Shown in pieces: positions 17,190 to 28,630 of a stretch of DNA of 64,000 nucleotides. How positions within the stretch are numbered: position 1 is the first letter of the stretch; each line of letters begins with the position of its first letter. A program made the translations under genes and the position numbers. Under the pieces are notes generated by a model that made no database searches, was not told the DNA's origin, and saw only the letters and a list, made by a program, of their open reading frames with translations. Source of the stretch: Bordetella genomosp. 13 (GTDB lineage: Bacteria > Pseudomonadota > Gammaproteobacteria > Burkholderiales > Burkholderiaceae_B); the NCBI RefSeq assembly GCF_007679965.1, contig NZ_VEHL01000004.1:124001-188000 (forward strand), written 5' to 3'.

Positions 17190-17993
17190 ATGCCTAGCCC
17201 CCAATACGGCCAGTACGCTTCTTCTTCCCTGTCTTCCTTCTTGTGGCGCGGCGCGGCAGGTGTGTTCATTGTCGCCATGCACGTTGCGGTGGTTGCCGTC
17301 GCGTATTACTTCGGCAATGAAGAGCCGCCCCAGATGCTCGAGCAAGAGCCGGTGATGGTCAGCGTGATCGAAGCGCCCGTGCCCGAATTGGCGCAGGCAC
17401 AGCCCGAACCCGAGCCGCCTGCGCCGGTGGAAGAGCCGCCTCCGCCGCCGCCCGTCGAGGAGCCGCCTCCGCCCGAGCCCGAACCTCAGGTCGAGCCGGA
17501 GCCGGAGCCCGAGCCCATCGTCGAGAAGCCGCCGGAGCCCGCGCCCAAGCCCAAGCCGAAACCCAAGCCCAAGCCGCAGCCGAAACCGCAGCCCAAGCCC
17601 GAGCCGAAGCCGGAACCGAAGCCGCAGCCCGTGACGCCGCCGCCGCCCAGCCCCGTGGGCGAGCAGAAGGTGACGCAGGCCCCGCGCCAGGCGCCGCAGC
17701 CCAGCGAGCCGGAAACGCTGACCAACGTCGAATACCTGGGTGGCCAGCCCAAGCCCAATTACCCATCGATCTCGATGCGCATGCGCGAGGAAGGCCGTGT
17801 GGTGGTGCTGGTCGACATCAATACCCAAGGCCTGCCGGAAACCGTGCGCATCGATACGTCTTCAGGCTATTCGCGCCTGGACGAGTCGGCATTGGCCGCA
17901 GTCCGCAAAGCCCGCTTCAAACCACTTATGCGAAACGGGGTGGCCTTGCCGGCCCGCGCCCGAATTCCGTTCGATTTCACGATGAGGAACTGA
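17190..17993 (+). CDS. tonB: TonB energy transducer
   Basis: A 267-residue protein. A single N-terminal anchor helix (GVFIVAMHVAVVAVAYYF, about 24-41) is followed by a long Pro-Glu then Pro-Lys spacer (about 70-150) that spans the periplasm. The C-terminal TonB domain (175-267) carries YLGGQPKPNYPSISMRMREE and ALAAVRKARFKP. It relays proton-motive energy from ExbBD to outer-membrane siderophore and haem receptors. A Fur box lies upstream, and exbB starts one base after its stop. Confidence 0.95.
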   Translation: MPSPQYGQYASSSLSSFLWRGAAGVFIVAMHVAVVAVAYYFGNEEPPQMLEQEPVMVSVIEAPVPELAQAQPEPEPPAPVEEPPPPPPVEEPPPPEPEPQVEPEPEPEPIVEKPPEPAPKPKPKPKPKPQPKPQPKPEPKPEPKPQPVTPPPPSPVGEQKVTQAPRQAPQPSEPETLTNVEYLGGQPKPNYPSISMRMREEGRVVVLVDINTQGLPETVRIDTSSGYSRLDESALAAVRKARFKPLMRNGVALPARARIPFDFTMRN

Positions 17994-17994
17994 G

Positions 17995-18860
17995 ATGTCC
18001 AACGCCATCCAAAACGCCACGCTGCTGGCTCAGGCGACGACCGGCGCACCCGCCGCGCCCGCTGCAGCGCCGATGCAGCCCGCCGCCGCCGCCGCGGCCA
18101 ACGCGCCGCTGCCGGTGCCCGACATGGGCTTCATGCACTTCGTCACCCAGGCCGATTTCGTCGGCAAGACGCTGTTCATCATCCTCATCGTGATGTCGCT
18201 GGTGACCTGGTACCTGATCGTGGTCAAGGCCTTCGGCAACATGAGCATGCGCAAGCGCACGGGCGCCTTCCTGAACAAGTTCTGGAACGCGTCGTCGCTG
18301 GCGCAGGTCGAGAACGAGATCGCCACGCACGGCGCGCGCGATCCCTTCTCGCACCTGGCCAGCCACGCCATCCACGCGCAGAGCCACCACGCCCGCTTCG
18401 GCGCCACCAAGCTGGAAGAGGTGGGTTCCAACGGCGAGTTCGTCACGCGCACGATGCGCAAGGTCATTGACGAAGAGACCGCCAAGCTGGAGAACGGCCT
18501 GACGGTGCTGGCCTCGGTGGGTTCCACCGCGCCGTTCGTCGGCCTGTTCGGCACGGTGTGGGGCGTGTATCACGCGCTGGTTGGCATCGGCCTTTCCGAT
18601 GGCGTCACCATCAACCGTATCGCCGGCCCGGTGGGCGAGGCCCTGATCATGACCGGCCTGGGCCTGGCCGTGGCCATTCCGGCGGTGCTGGCCTACAACG
18701 CGTTCGTGCGCAACAACCGCGTCTACCTGTCGCGCCTGGATGCCTTCGCACATGACCTGTTCGCGTTCCTGACCACCGGCCAGCAAGTCGCCATGCCCAG
18801 CGGCAAGGTGCGCGCGCTGCGCCAATCCGCCGCGCCCGCCGTCGGCGCCCGGAGCGAATA

Positions 18861-18861
<1 letters not shown>
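17995..18861 (+). CDS. exbB: TonB-system biopolymer transporter ExbB
   Basis: A 288-residue protein with an Ala/Pro-rich N-terminal region (residues 15-40), a first helix at about 58-78, and the MotA/TolQ/ExbB core near 160-225 (LASVGSTAPFVGLFGTVWGV and GEALIMTGLGLAVAIPAVLAYN). It forms the pentameric proton channel with ExbD in the inner membrane. It begins one base after tonB, and its stop overlaps the exbD start (TAATG). Confidence 0.95.
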
Positions 18862-19343
<482 letters not shown>

Positions 19344-19365
19344 CGGTCTCCTGACACGCTAAAAA

Positions 19366-19384
19366 CCGGCCCCGCAGGGGCCGG
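19366..19384 (+). terminator. Hairpin after exbD
   Basis: CCGGCCCC-GCA-GGGGCCGG forms an 8-bp perfect stem. It has an A5 tract on its 5' side, which gives a T-tract only on the minus strand. For exbD it is at best a weak or Rho-assisted terminator before the response-regulator gene. Confidence 0.5.
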
Positions 19385-19405
19385 GAAAGCGCTAGAATCT
19401 GCGCC

Positions 19406-20077
<672 letters not shown>

Positions 20078-20145
20078 CGCGCCTCCTGGCCCGCAACGCC
20101 GCGGCCGCTCGGTAGGCCCTCTGCCTGCCGCTTCCTTACCTCTCC

Positions 20146-21267
20146 ATGCCTCAGCATCCTTCCGCCACGCCGCCGGCCAATCCGCCCGGCGACCGTTGGC
20201 TGCCCACGGGCTCGCTGGCGCGCCACCTGGTCAAGCGGCTCATGCCGCCCATCCTGGTCCTGGTGCTGCTGGACCTGGCCGCCACGTGGGTCATCACCCA
20301 CAAGATCGAACTGTCGCTGTGGATGCTGGAAGACTTCTTCTGGCTCATGGTGGTGTGCCAGGTGCTGCTGATCGTCCTGTTCGCGGGCGTCATCATCCAG
20401 GGCGTGCGGTCCGGGCTACGCTCGGTCAACGACCTGTCCGAGGAAATCCGCCAGCGCTCCATCGACGACATGCAGCCCATGGAAGTGGCCGACCTGCCCG
20501 CCGAGATCGCGCCGCTGGTCACCCACATCAACGACCTGCTGGGCCGCCTGGATGCCTCGCTGCAGGCGCAGCGCCGCTTCATCGGCCACGCCGCGCACCA
20601 GCTGCGCACGCCGCTGTCCGGCCTGCGCCTCGAATCCGAACTGATGCTGGCCCGGCCGCTGCCCGACGACGTCCGGGTGCGCGCCGAGCGCATCAAGGTC
20701 GTCAGCGACCGCATGATCCGCCTGGGCCAGCAGTTGCTGGTGCTGGCGCGTGCCGACCCCGACGCGCAGCCCCAGGACCGTTTCGTGCGCATCGACCTGT
20801 GCGAATGGGTGCGCGCAAGCGGCGCCGAATGGATTCCGCGCGCGCGCACGCAGCAGGTCGACATCGACCTGGCCGCGCCGGACCTGCCGGTGTGGATCGA
20901 CGGCGATCCGCTGCTGCTGGACGAGCTGCTGGGCAACCTGATCGACAACGCGCTGCGCTACGGCAAGCCGCAGGGCCGCATCACGCTCACTGTCGGCACC
21001 AACCCGCCGTCGCTCACCGTCGAGGACGACGGCCCGGGCATCACGCCCGAAGAACGCGACAGCGTGTTCGAAGCCTTCTATCGTTCGCCCACCGCGGCGG
21101 CGGGCGGCTCCGGCCTGGGCCTGGCCATCGTGCGCGAGATCGCGCACGCGCACGGCGCCTGGTGGAAGCTGGCCAGCCGGCCCGAATACCCCGGCACGCG
21201 GCTGTCCGTCGTGTTTCCCGGCCCGCGCAAGGGCACCCAATTAACCCGTCACGAGCGCCTTCCATGA
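20146..21267 (+). CDS. Sensor histidine kinase
   Basis: A 373-residue kinase. Two helices (about 33-50 and 65-84) enclose only about 15 periplasmic residues. The phospho-acceptor is H151 in AAHQLRTPLSG. The ATP domain has the N box LGNLIDNALRYG, G1 DDGPGI and G2 GGSGLGLAIV. The tiny periplasmic loop argues for sensing within or near the membrane, as in TctE/QseC-like kinases. Its TGA overlaps the ATG of the first GEYRSAQH mini-ORF (ATGA), which couples it in turn to a second mini-ORF and kup. Confidence 0.92.
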   Translation: MPQHPSATPPANPPGDRWLPTGSLARHLVKRLMPPILVLVLLDLAATWVITHKIELSLWMLEDFFWLMVVCQVLLIVLFAGVIIQGVRSGLRSVNDLSEEIRQRSIDDMQPMEVADLPAEIAPLVTHINDLLGRLDASLQAQRRFIGHAAHQLRTPLSGLRLESELMLARPLPDDVRVRAERIKVVSDRMIRLGQQLLVLARADPDAQPQDRFVRIDLCEWVRASGAEWIPRARTQQVDIDLAAPDLPVWIDGDPLLLDELLGNLIDNALRYGKPQGRITLTVGTNPPSLTVEDDGPGITPEERDSVFEAFYRSPTAAAGGSGLGLAIVREIAHAHGAWWKLASRPEYPGTRLSVVFPGPRKGTQLTRHERLP

Positions 21268-21329
21268 GCCTGCCGGGCCGCCCCAAAGGCGAATACCGAA
21301 GTGCGCAGCACGGAGGTCCATCAAAATGA
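21264..21329 (+). CDS. GEYRSAQH mini-ORF 1 (repeat-encoded 21-residue peptide)
   Basis: A 21-codon frame starting [16 protein letters not shown], wholly made of one 62-bp repeat unit. Its ATG overlaps the kinase stop, and its TGA overlaps the ATG of mini-ORF 2 at 21326. It contains GGAGG near its end, 9 bases before that next ATG. Translation is plausible by coupling but not shown. The peptide may be a by-product of a translational relay rather than functional. Confidence 0.5.
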   Translation: MSLPGRPKGEYRSAQHGGPSK

Positions 21330-21387
21330 GCCTGCCGGGCCGCCCCAAAGGCGAATACCGAAGTGCGCAGCACGGAGGTCAACCAGA
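21264..21387 (+). repeat. Tandem pair of the 62-bp GEYRSAQH repeat
   Basis: Two head-to-tail 62-bp units, each beginning ATGAGC and containing the core GGCGAATACCGAAGTGCGCA and then GCACGGAGG. About 36 of 39 bases across the core match the copy next to kdsB at 43734-43780. The unit length is not a multiple of three, so each copy closes its frame and opens the next by an ATGA overlap. Confidence 0.93.
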
Positions 21388-21391
21388 ATGA
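21326..21391 (+). CDS. GEYRSAQH mini-ORF 2 (repeat-encoded 21-residue peptide)
   Basis: The second copy of the 62-bp unit, differing from the first at three bases, all in the last nine. It encodes the same peptide except for the final three residues. Its start is preceded by GGAGG at 9 bases. Its stop TGA overlaps the ATG of kup at 21388 (ATGA), and its own GGAGG (9 bases upstream) serves as the Shine-Dalgarno sequence of kup. Confidence 0.5.
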   Translation: MSLPGRPKGEYRSAQHGGQPE

Positions 21392-23280
21392 GCGCTCCGC
21401 ATCCCGCCCATCCCGCCCACGGCACTGCCTCGTCCCGCCGCGTCCTGGTGCTGGGCGCGCTGGGCGTGGTGTATGGCGACATCGGCACCAGTCCGCTGTA
21501 TACGCTGCGCGCCTGCCTGACCACCTTCGACGAAGTGCAGCCGGGCCACGTGCTGGGCATTTTGTCGATCCTGTTCTGGCTGCTGATGCTGGTGGTGTCG
21601 CTGAAGTACGTGACGCTGGTGCTGCGCGCCGACAACCGCGGCGAGGGCGGCACGCTGGCGCTGCTGGAGCTGGCCGTGCGCGGCAGGCAGGGGCGCATGC
21701 GCGCGGTGCTGGTGGGCCTGGGCATCTTCGGCGCGGCGCTGTTCTACGGCGACAGCATGATCACGCCGGCCATCTCGGTGTTGTCCGCGCTCGAGGGCAT
21801 CGGTGTCGTATCGCATCGGCTGGATCATTGGGTGGTGCCCATGGCGCTGGTGGTGCTGGTGCTGCTGTTCGCCATCCAGTCGCGCGGCACGGGCACGATG
21901 GGCAAGCTGTTCGGGCCCATCATGGCGCTGTGGTTCGCCACGCTGGCCGCGCTGGGCGTGTGGCAGATCATCCTGAATCCCGAGGTGCTGGCGGCGTTGA
22001 ATCCCTTGCTGGCCGTGCGTTTCGTCCTCGACTACCCCGGTCCCAGCTTCCTGCTGCTGGGCGCGGTGGTGCTGGCGCTGACCGGCGCCGAGGCCCTGTA
22101 TGCCGACATGGGCCACTTCGGCCGTCCCGCCATCCGCACGGCCTGGTTCTGGATGGTGCTGCCCGCGCTGACAGCCTGCTATTTCGGGCAGGGCGCGCTG
22201 CTGCTGCGGGACCCGTCGGCGCTGCGCAATCCCTTCTTCCTGATGGCGCCCGACTGGGGCCTAGTGCCGCTGGTGGCGCTGGCCACGGTGGCCACCGTGG
22301 TGGCCTCGCAGGCCGTCATCTCGGGGGCGTTCTCGGTCACGCGGCAGGCGGTGCAGCTGGGTTTCTGGCCGCGCATGCAGATCCTGCACACCTCCGCGCT
22401 CGAGAAGGGGCAGATCTACCTGCCGCAGGTCAACGCGCTGCTGCTGTGCGCGGTGCTGGTGCTGGTGCTGCTGTTCCGGAATTCCGAGAACCTGGCCGCG
22501 GCCTACGGCTTCGCCGTCACGGGCACCATGCTGACCACGTCGATCCTGGCGTTCTGCGTGCTGCCCACCGTGATGGGCGGGCGCCGCGTGCTGTGGCTTT
22601 GCGTGCTGTGCGTGCTGCTGGTGGTGGACGTGCTGCTGTTCAGCTCCAACGTGCTCAAGCTGCACGAAGGCGGCTGGCTGCCGCTGGCGGTCGGCGTGGT
22701 GGTGTACGCGCTGATGATGACATGGCGGCGCGGCCGCCATCTGCTGGCCGACCTGCAGGCGCGCGACCGGCAGCCGCTGCAGGAATTCATGGTGCAGCTC
22801 GAGGAATTCCCGCCGGCGCGCGTGCATGGCACGGCCATCTTCATGACGATGAATTCCGGCTACGTGCCGCCCGCGCTGCTGCACAACCTCAAGCACAACA
22901 AGGTGCTGCACGACCAGGTGCTGTTCCTGACCATCCGCGTGGCCGACGTGCCCTACGTCGCGCCCGACGAGCGCTTCACGGCGAAGCGCCTGAGCGCGTC
23001 CAGCTGGCAGTTGTCGGTGTTCTACGGCTTCAAGGAAGATCCCGACGTGCCCGAGTCGCTGCGCGAGGTGGCCGAGGCTTATCCCGAGCTCGACCTGGAG
23101 CCCATGCGCACCTCGTTCTACCTGTCGCGCCAGACCGTGGTGGCGGGCCATCGCCCGGCCATGTGGTCTTCGCGCCGCGCGGTGTTCGCCTTCATGGCGC
23201 GCAACGGCACGCGCAGCACCAAGTTCTTCAAGATCCCGCCCAACCGGGTGGTGGAAATGGGCATGCAGGTGGAGCTGTAG
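21388..23280 (+). CDS. kup: Low-affinity potassium transporter Kup
   Basis: A 630-residue K+ uptake permease. Near the N-terminus LGVVYGDIGTSPLYTLR is the Kup/KT signature, then YGDSMITPAISVLSALEG; about 12 helices end near residue 450, followed by a cytoplasmic domain. It probably works as a K+/H+ symporter. The start at 21388 (MSAPHPAHPAHG) follows GGAGG at 9 bases. An alternative GTG at 21301 in the same frame would run out of frame through the repeat units and is rejected. Upstream coupling to the kinase suggests co-expression with the two-component system. Confidence 0.93.
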   Translation: MSAPHPAHPAHGTASSRRVLVLGALGVVYGDIGTSPLYTLRACLTTFDEVQPGHVLGILSILFWLLMLVVSLKYVTLVLRADNRGEGGTLALLELAVRGRQGRMRAVLVGLGIFGAALFYGDSMITPAISVLSALEGIGVVSHRLDHWVVPMALVVLVLLFAIQSRGTGTMGKLFGPIMALWFATLAALGVWQIILNPEVLAALNPLLAVRFVLDYPGPSFLLLGAVVLALTGAEALYADMGHFGRPAIRTAWFWMVLPALTACYFGQGALLLRDPSALRNPFFLMAPDWGLVPLVALATVATVVASQAVISGAFSVTRQAVQLGFWPRMQILHTSALEKGQIYLPQVNALLLCAVLVLVLLFRNSENLAAAYGFAVTGTMLTTSILAFCVLPTVMGGRRVLWLCVLCVLLVVDVLLFSSNVLKLHEGGWLPLAVGVVVYALMMTWRRGRHLLADLQARDRQPLQEFMVQLEEFPPARVHGTAIFMTMNSGYVPPALLHNLKHNKVLHDQVLFLTIRVADVPYVAPDERFTAKRLSASSWQLSVFYGFKEDPDVPESLREVAEAYPELDLEPMRTSFYLSRQTVVAGHRPAMWSSRRAVFAFMARNGTRSTKFFKIPPNRVVEMGMQVEL

Positions 23281-23317
23281 CGCGCCCGTGCGCGCATCGT
23301 GGCGCCGGAAGGTCGAA

Positions 23318-23348
23318 CGCCCGTCCAGGTCAGGCTCCTGGACGGGCG
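23318..23348 (+). terminator. Hairpin after kup
   Basis: CGCCCGTCCAGG pairs perfectly with CCTGGACGGGCG across a seven-base loop, 38 bases after the kup stop. No T-tract follows, so it is probably Rho-assisted or a 3'-end stabiliser. It also lies between kup and the converging receiver gene. Confidence 0.55.
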
Positions 23349-23400
23349 CTCGTGTATTTGCGAAGGGAGAAAGAGGCGCGGTTGTGGCTGGCGGCCGAGT

Positions 23401-23775
23401 CTAGTCCTGACCGTCTTCGCCCGCCGTGACGCGCTGCACCGTGGCCACCACGTCGTCGAGCTTCATCGGCTTGCGCAGGAAGGCCTTGTAGTTGCGGCAG
23501 TCCTGCGGCACGTCGTCTTCCGGCCGTCCGCTCATCAGGATGACGGGCGTATCGGCCAGGTAGGCGTTCTCCTGCATGGCCGTCAGCATGGGCACGCCGC
23601 CCATGCTGGGCATCATCAGGTCGGAGATGACCACGTCGGGACGCAGCGTCAGCATGGTCTGCAGCGCGTCCAGGCCGTTGTGCTGCGTGACGACCTCGAA
23701 GCCCTCGGCCTCGAGGCGGTCCTGCAGCAGCTCGGCGATGAGCGGCTCGTCGTCCACGATGAGGATCTTCGTCAT
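23401..23775 (-). CDS. Single-domain response regulator (receiver only)
   Basis: A 124-residue CheY-like receiver: acidic pair D8-D9, phospho-acceptor D52 in VVISDLMMPSMGG, S in LMSGRPED and K in FLRKPMKLDD. There is no output domain. The start at 23775 (MTKILIVDDE) fits the family; a start at 23805 would add ten residues and overlap argG. It follows argG by 26 bases on the same strand, so it probably shares its transcript. No kinase is adjacent on this strand. Confidence 0.88.
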   Translation of the reverse strand: MTKILIVDDEPLIAELLQDRLEAEGFEVVTQHNGLDALQTMLTLRPDVVISDLMMPSMGGVPMLTAMQENAYLADTPVILMSGRPEDDVPQDCRNYKAFLRKPMKLDDVVATVQRVTAGEDGQD

Positions 23776-23801
23776 GACGACAACTTCTTCTGCATGAGGG
23801 C

Positions 23802-25490
<1,689 letters not shown>

Positions 25491-26060
25491 ATGGACACGC
25501 AAGGCAAGGTACTGCTGGTGAAAGTGCCGGCGAAGCTGGACGCGGCCGGCGCGCAAGCCGCGCGGCGCGCGCTGGAAGAAGGCGGCGGCGTGGCGGTCTC
25601 CGTCTTCGCGGCGCTGGCACTTGACGAGACCTACGTGTATTGCCGCGAGGCTGCCGCGGCAAGGCTGGATCAGGCCGGCGCGCGAGCCCGCGCGCTGTTC
25701 CCGGACGCGCAGGTACGGCTGCTGGAGCCGGCCTGCCTGCTGGCGGGCGCGTCGCAGGGCCAGGATGCGCCCTGGCATTACATCGTCGAGACGGACGTGC
25801 TGCCCGAGCAGGAGCAGGACCTTAACGCCTGGTACGACCAGGAACACCTGCCGGGCCTGGCGGGCGTGCCCGGCACGGTGCGCGCCGAGCGCTACCTGTG
25901 CCGCGACGGCTCGCCGCGCTACCACGCCTGCTATGACCTGCACACGCAGGAGACCTTCGGCAGCCCGCCCTGGCTGGCCGTGCGCGCCACCGACTGGAGC
26001 AGCCGCGTGCGGCCGGCCTTCCGCAACACCAAGCGGACAATGTTCCAGCGCGTGGCCTGA
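25491..26060 (+). CDS. DUF4286-like/dimeric alpha-beta barrel protein
   Basis: A 189-residue protein. The C-terminal half begins WHYIVETDVLPEQEQDLNAW and continues with YDQEHLPGLAGVPGTVRAERY, the pattern of ferredoxin-like alpha-beta barrel proteins (DUF4286/EthD relatives) with a conserved acidic-Trp-Tyr-x4-H motif. The N-terminal half is a degenerate repeat of the same fold rich in Ala. Function is unknown. GGAGAGGATGG lies just before the ATG. It converges on argF. Confidence 0.65.
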   Translation: MDTQGKVLLVKVPAKLDAAGAQAARRALEEGGGVAVSVFAALALDETYVYCREAAAARLDQAGARARALFPDAQVRLLEPACLLAGASQGQDAPWHYIVETDVLPEQEQDLNAWYDQEHLPGLAGVPGTVRAERYLCRDGSPRYHACYDLHTQETFGSPPWLAVRATDWSSRVRPAFRNTKRTMFQRVA

Positions 26061-26066
26061 AACGCA

Positions 26067-26089
26067 TCGCGCCCCGGTAAGGGGCGCGA
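26067..26089. terminator. Bidirectional hairpin between convergent genes
   Basis: TCGCGCCCC and GGGGCGCGA form a 9-bp perfect stem with a five-base loop, directly after the stop of the DUF4286-like gene and 33 bases from the argF stop. There is no T-tract. Confidence 0.5.
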
Positions 26090-26121
26090 ATCGAGCTGAG
26101 GGTCCGCGAACGGGCGCGGAT

Positions 26122-27066
26122 TTATTCCGAGACCTGTCCCAGCAGCAGGAACTCCATCAGCGCCTTCTGCGCGTGCAGGCGGTTCTCGGCCTCGTCCCAG
26201 ACCACGCTTTGCGGGCCGTCGATCACTTCGCCGGTGACTTCCTCGCCGCGGTGGGCGGGCAGGCAGTGCATGAACAGGGCCTGCGGGTCGGCCACGGCCA
26301 TCATCTCTTCGTCGACGCACCAGTCGGCGAACGCGGCGCGGCGTTCGTCGTTCTCGGCCTCGTAGCCCATGCTGGTCCACACGTCGGTGGTGACCAGGTG
26401 CGCGCCGCGGCAGGCATCCATGGGGTCCTTGAACTGGCGCAGCGTGCTGGCGGGCGGCGTGCCGATGCGGACGGGCTCCAGCTCGTAGCCCGAGGGCGTG
26501 GAGACGTGCAGCGTGAAGCCCAGCAGCTCGGCGGCCTGCAGCCAGGTGTACGACATGTTGTTCGCGTCGCCCACCCAGGCCACCGTCTTGCCCGCGATGG
26601 GACCGCGGTGCTCGATGAACGTGAAGATGTCGGCCAGGATCTGGCAGGGATGGAATTCGTTGGTCAGGCCGTTGATGACGGGCACGCGCGAATGCGCGGC
26701 GAAGCGTTCGATGCGGGTCTGCTCGAACGTGCGGATCATGACGATGTCGACCATGCGCGAGATGACGCGCGCGGTGTCCTCGATGGGCTCGGAGCGGCCC
26801 AGTTGCGAGTCGTTCGAGGTGAGGTTGATGACCGAACCGCCCATCTGGTACATGCCGGCCTCGAACGACACGCGGGTGCGCGTGCTGGCCTTCTCGAACA
26901 CCATGGCCAGCGTGCGGTCGTGCAGCGGCATGTGCGGCTCGTAGCGCTTGAACTTGTCCTTGATGATGCGGGCGCGGTCGAGCACGTAGGCCAGCTCGGC
27001 GGACGAGAGATCTTTGAACTGCAGGAAATGCCGCAAGGGGCCGTTTTGATTCGCAGGAGGAGTCAT
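26122..27066 (-). CDS. argF: Ornithine carbamoyltransferase
   Basis: A 314-residue enzyme that makes citrulline from ornithine and carbamoyl phosphate. STRTRVSFE (about 61-69) binds carbamoyl phosphate; FHPCQILAD is the HPxQ motif; DANNMSYTW and HCLPAHRGEEV complete the active site. It follows argD by 59 bases on the same strand, with a GC-rich hairpin in the gap. Confidence 0.96.
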   Translation of the reverse strand: MTPPANQNGPLRHFLQFKDLSSAELAYVLDRARIIKDKFKRYEPHMPLHDRTLAMVFEKASTRTRVSFEAGMYQMGGSVINLTSNDSQLGRSEPIEDTARVISRMVDIVMIRTFEQTRIERFAAHSRVPVINGLTNEFHPCQILADIFTFIEHRGPIAGKTVAWVGDANNMSYTWLQAAELLGFTLHVSTPSGYELEPVRIGTPPASTLRQFKDPMDACRGAHLVTTDVWTSMGYEAENDERRAAFADWCVDEEMMAVADPQALFMHCLPAHRGEEVTGEVIDGPQSVVWDEAENRLHAQKALMEFLLLGQVSE

Positions 27067-27125
27067 GATGGTTTCGCGGGGCTGGAGGGCGGGCCGGCGC
27101 TCGTGGCGCCCGCCCGCGCGGGAAA

Positions 27126-28307
27126 TTATGCCTGGTCGGCCAGGAACTGCTTGATCAGCGGGACCAGCAGGCGGACGATTTCGTCGGCTTCATCGCGGGA
27201 CAGGATCAGCGGGGGCAAGAGGCGCACCACGCGTTCCCGCGTGACGTTGATCAACAGGCCGGCCTGCATGGCGCGCGTGGCCAGGATGCCGCACGGGCGG
27301 TCCAGCTCGATGCCCAGCATCAGGCCGCGGCCGCGCACCTCGGCCACGCCATGCACGCCGGCCAGCTCGCGCGACAGCGCGGCCTGCAGATGGGCGCCGA
27401 CGTCTTCGGCATTCTGCAGCAGGTCCTCCTGTTCCAGCGCGTCGAGGACGGCCAGGCCGGCGGCGCAGGCCAGCGGGCCGCCGCCGAAGGTGGTGCCGTG
27501 GCTGCCCGGCGTGAGCACGCCCGCGGCCGGTCCGGCCGCCAGCATGGCGCCGATGGGCACGCCGCCCGCCAGGCCCTTGGCCAGTGTCATCACGTCGGGA
27601 CGGATGTCCGCCCATTGGTGCGCGAACCACTTGCCGGTGCGGCCGATGCCGGACTGCACTTCGTCGATCATCAGCAGCCAGCCGCGCGCGGTGCACAGAT
27701 CGCGCAGGCCGCGCACGTAGTCGAGGTCGGACGGGCGGATGCCGCCTTCGCCCTGCAGCACTTCCATCAGCACGGCCACGGTGCGGGGCTCGGCGTCGCC
27801 GGCGCGCGATACGGCGTCCAGGGTGTTGTACGGCACCTGGATGAAACCGGCGGGCAAAGGTTCGAAGCCCTTGCGCGCCTTCTCGCTGCCGGTGGCGGCC
27901 AGCGTGCCCAGCGTGCGGCCGTGCCACGACGAGTCCATGGAGATGATGTGGGGCAGGTCATTGCCCTTCTGGTGGCCGTAGTAGCGCGCCAGCTTGATGG
28001 CGGCCTCGTTGGCCTCGGAGCCGCTGTTGGCGAAGGCCACTTCTTCCATGCCCGACAGCTGGGCCAGGCGCTGCGCCAGCTCGGCCTGCTGCGGCACTTC
28101 GTAGATGTTCGAGGTATGGATGACGCGCGCCGCCTGGTCGGCGATGGCCTGCACCAGGCGCGGATGGTTGTGGCCCAGGCAGGAGACGCCGATGCCGGCC
28201 AGCCCGTCGAGATACTTGCGGCCCTGCGCGTCGAACAGCCAGACGCCCTGGCCGTGCGTGAACGAGACCGGCAGGCGGGAATAGATGTTGATCAAGGGCG
28301 ACGGCAT
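27126..28307 (-). CDS. argD: Acetylornithine/succinyldiaminopimelate-type aminotransferase
   Basis: A 393-residue class III PLP aminotransferase. ANSGSEANEAAIKLAR binds the cofactor phosphate, MIDEVQSGIGRTGKWFA holds the ring Asp, and the Schiff-base lysine is in MTLAKGLAGGVPIGA. It produces N-acetylornithine from the semialdehyde with glutamate. The start at 28307 (MPSPLINIY) agrees with the family; a longer frame adds an unrelated 35 residues. It is the first gene of argD-argF. Confidence 0.93.
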   Translation of the reverse strand: MPSPLINIYSRLPVSFTHGQGVWLFDAQGRKYLDGLAGIGVSCLGHNHPRLVQAIADQAARVIHTSNIYEVPQQAELAQRLAQLSGMEEVAFANSGSEANEAAIKLARYYGHQKGNDLPHIISMDSSWHGRTLGTLAATGSEKARKGFEPLPAGFIQVPYNTLDAVSRAGDAEPRTVAVLMEVLQGEGGIRPSDLDYVRGLRDLCTARGWLLMIDEVQSGIGRTGKWFAHQWADIRPDVMTLAKGLAGGVPIGAMLAAGPAAGVLTPGSHGTTFGGGPLACAAGLAVLDALEQEDLLQNAEDVGAHLQAALSRELAGVHGVAEVRGRGLMLGIELDRPCGILATRAMQAGLLINVTRERVVRLLPPLILSRDEADEIVRLLVPLIKQFLADQA

Positions 28308-28630
28308 CGCGGGTGCTCCAGTGGACGACTGCCCCGTGCGCCCTGGCTTGCCGCTGCCGCACGCGCGTTGCGCGCCATGAGGGCAGGCAGCGAAAAAGCG
28401 GCGGGGACGCACCGGGGGCCGTCCGCGGGTTTCGGTTTATTGGGGAACGAAGCGCGGGGCGAAAGGATCAATCATATACAATTCGCGGCGCGGGCCGCTT
28501 TTCACCATCGGGCCGCTCCCCGGGTCCGGCATTGCGCTTGCTGTGCCGTCGTGCCCGGGAGCGTGTCTCGGGGTTTCTTGTCAGACGCGGCCGATCCCGG
28601 CGTCAGTGTGCAGCCCGCAGTGAAGAATCC
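28308..28630. other. Divergent promoter region argD / DUF3579
   Basis: A 323-base gene-free region. An AT-rich patch at 28469-28482 (minus strand AATTGTATATGATTG) could supply the -10 of argD and possibly overlapping control. Nothing resembling a full ARG box was recognised. The part nearest the DUF3579 gene has no evident promoter. Confidence 0.4.

Noticed and set aside
16250..17278. A 342-codon minus-strand frame across tRNA-Val, the stem-loop and the secreted-protein gene
   Set aside because: It reads through a tRNA gene and a terminator; composition is that of a shadow frame.
17390..17650. Repetitive CCG/AAG-rich DNA in tonB as an independent tandem repeat
   Set aside because: It encodes the normal Pro-Glu/Pro-Lys spacer of TonB.
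21301..21387. Longer kup N-terminus from the GTG at 21301
   Set aside because: It would read the repeat units in a [11 protein letters not shown] frame, has no ribosome site, and the ATG at 21388 has an ideal GGAGG at 9 bases.
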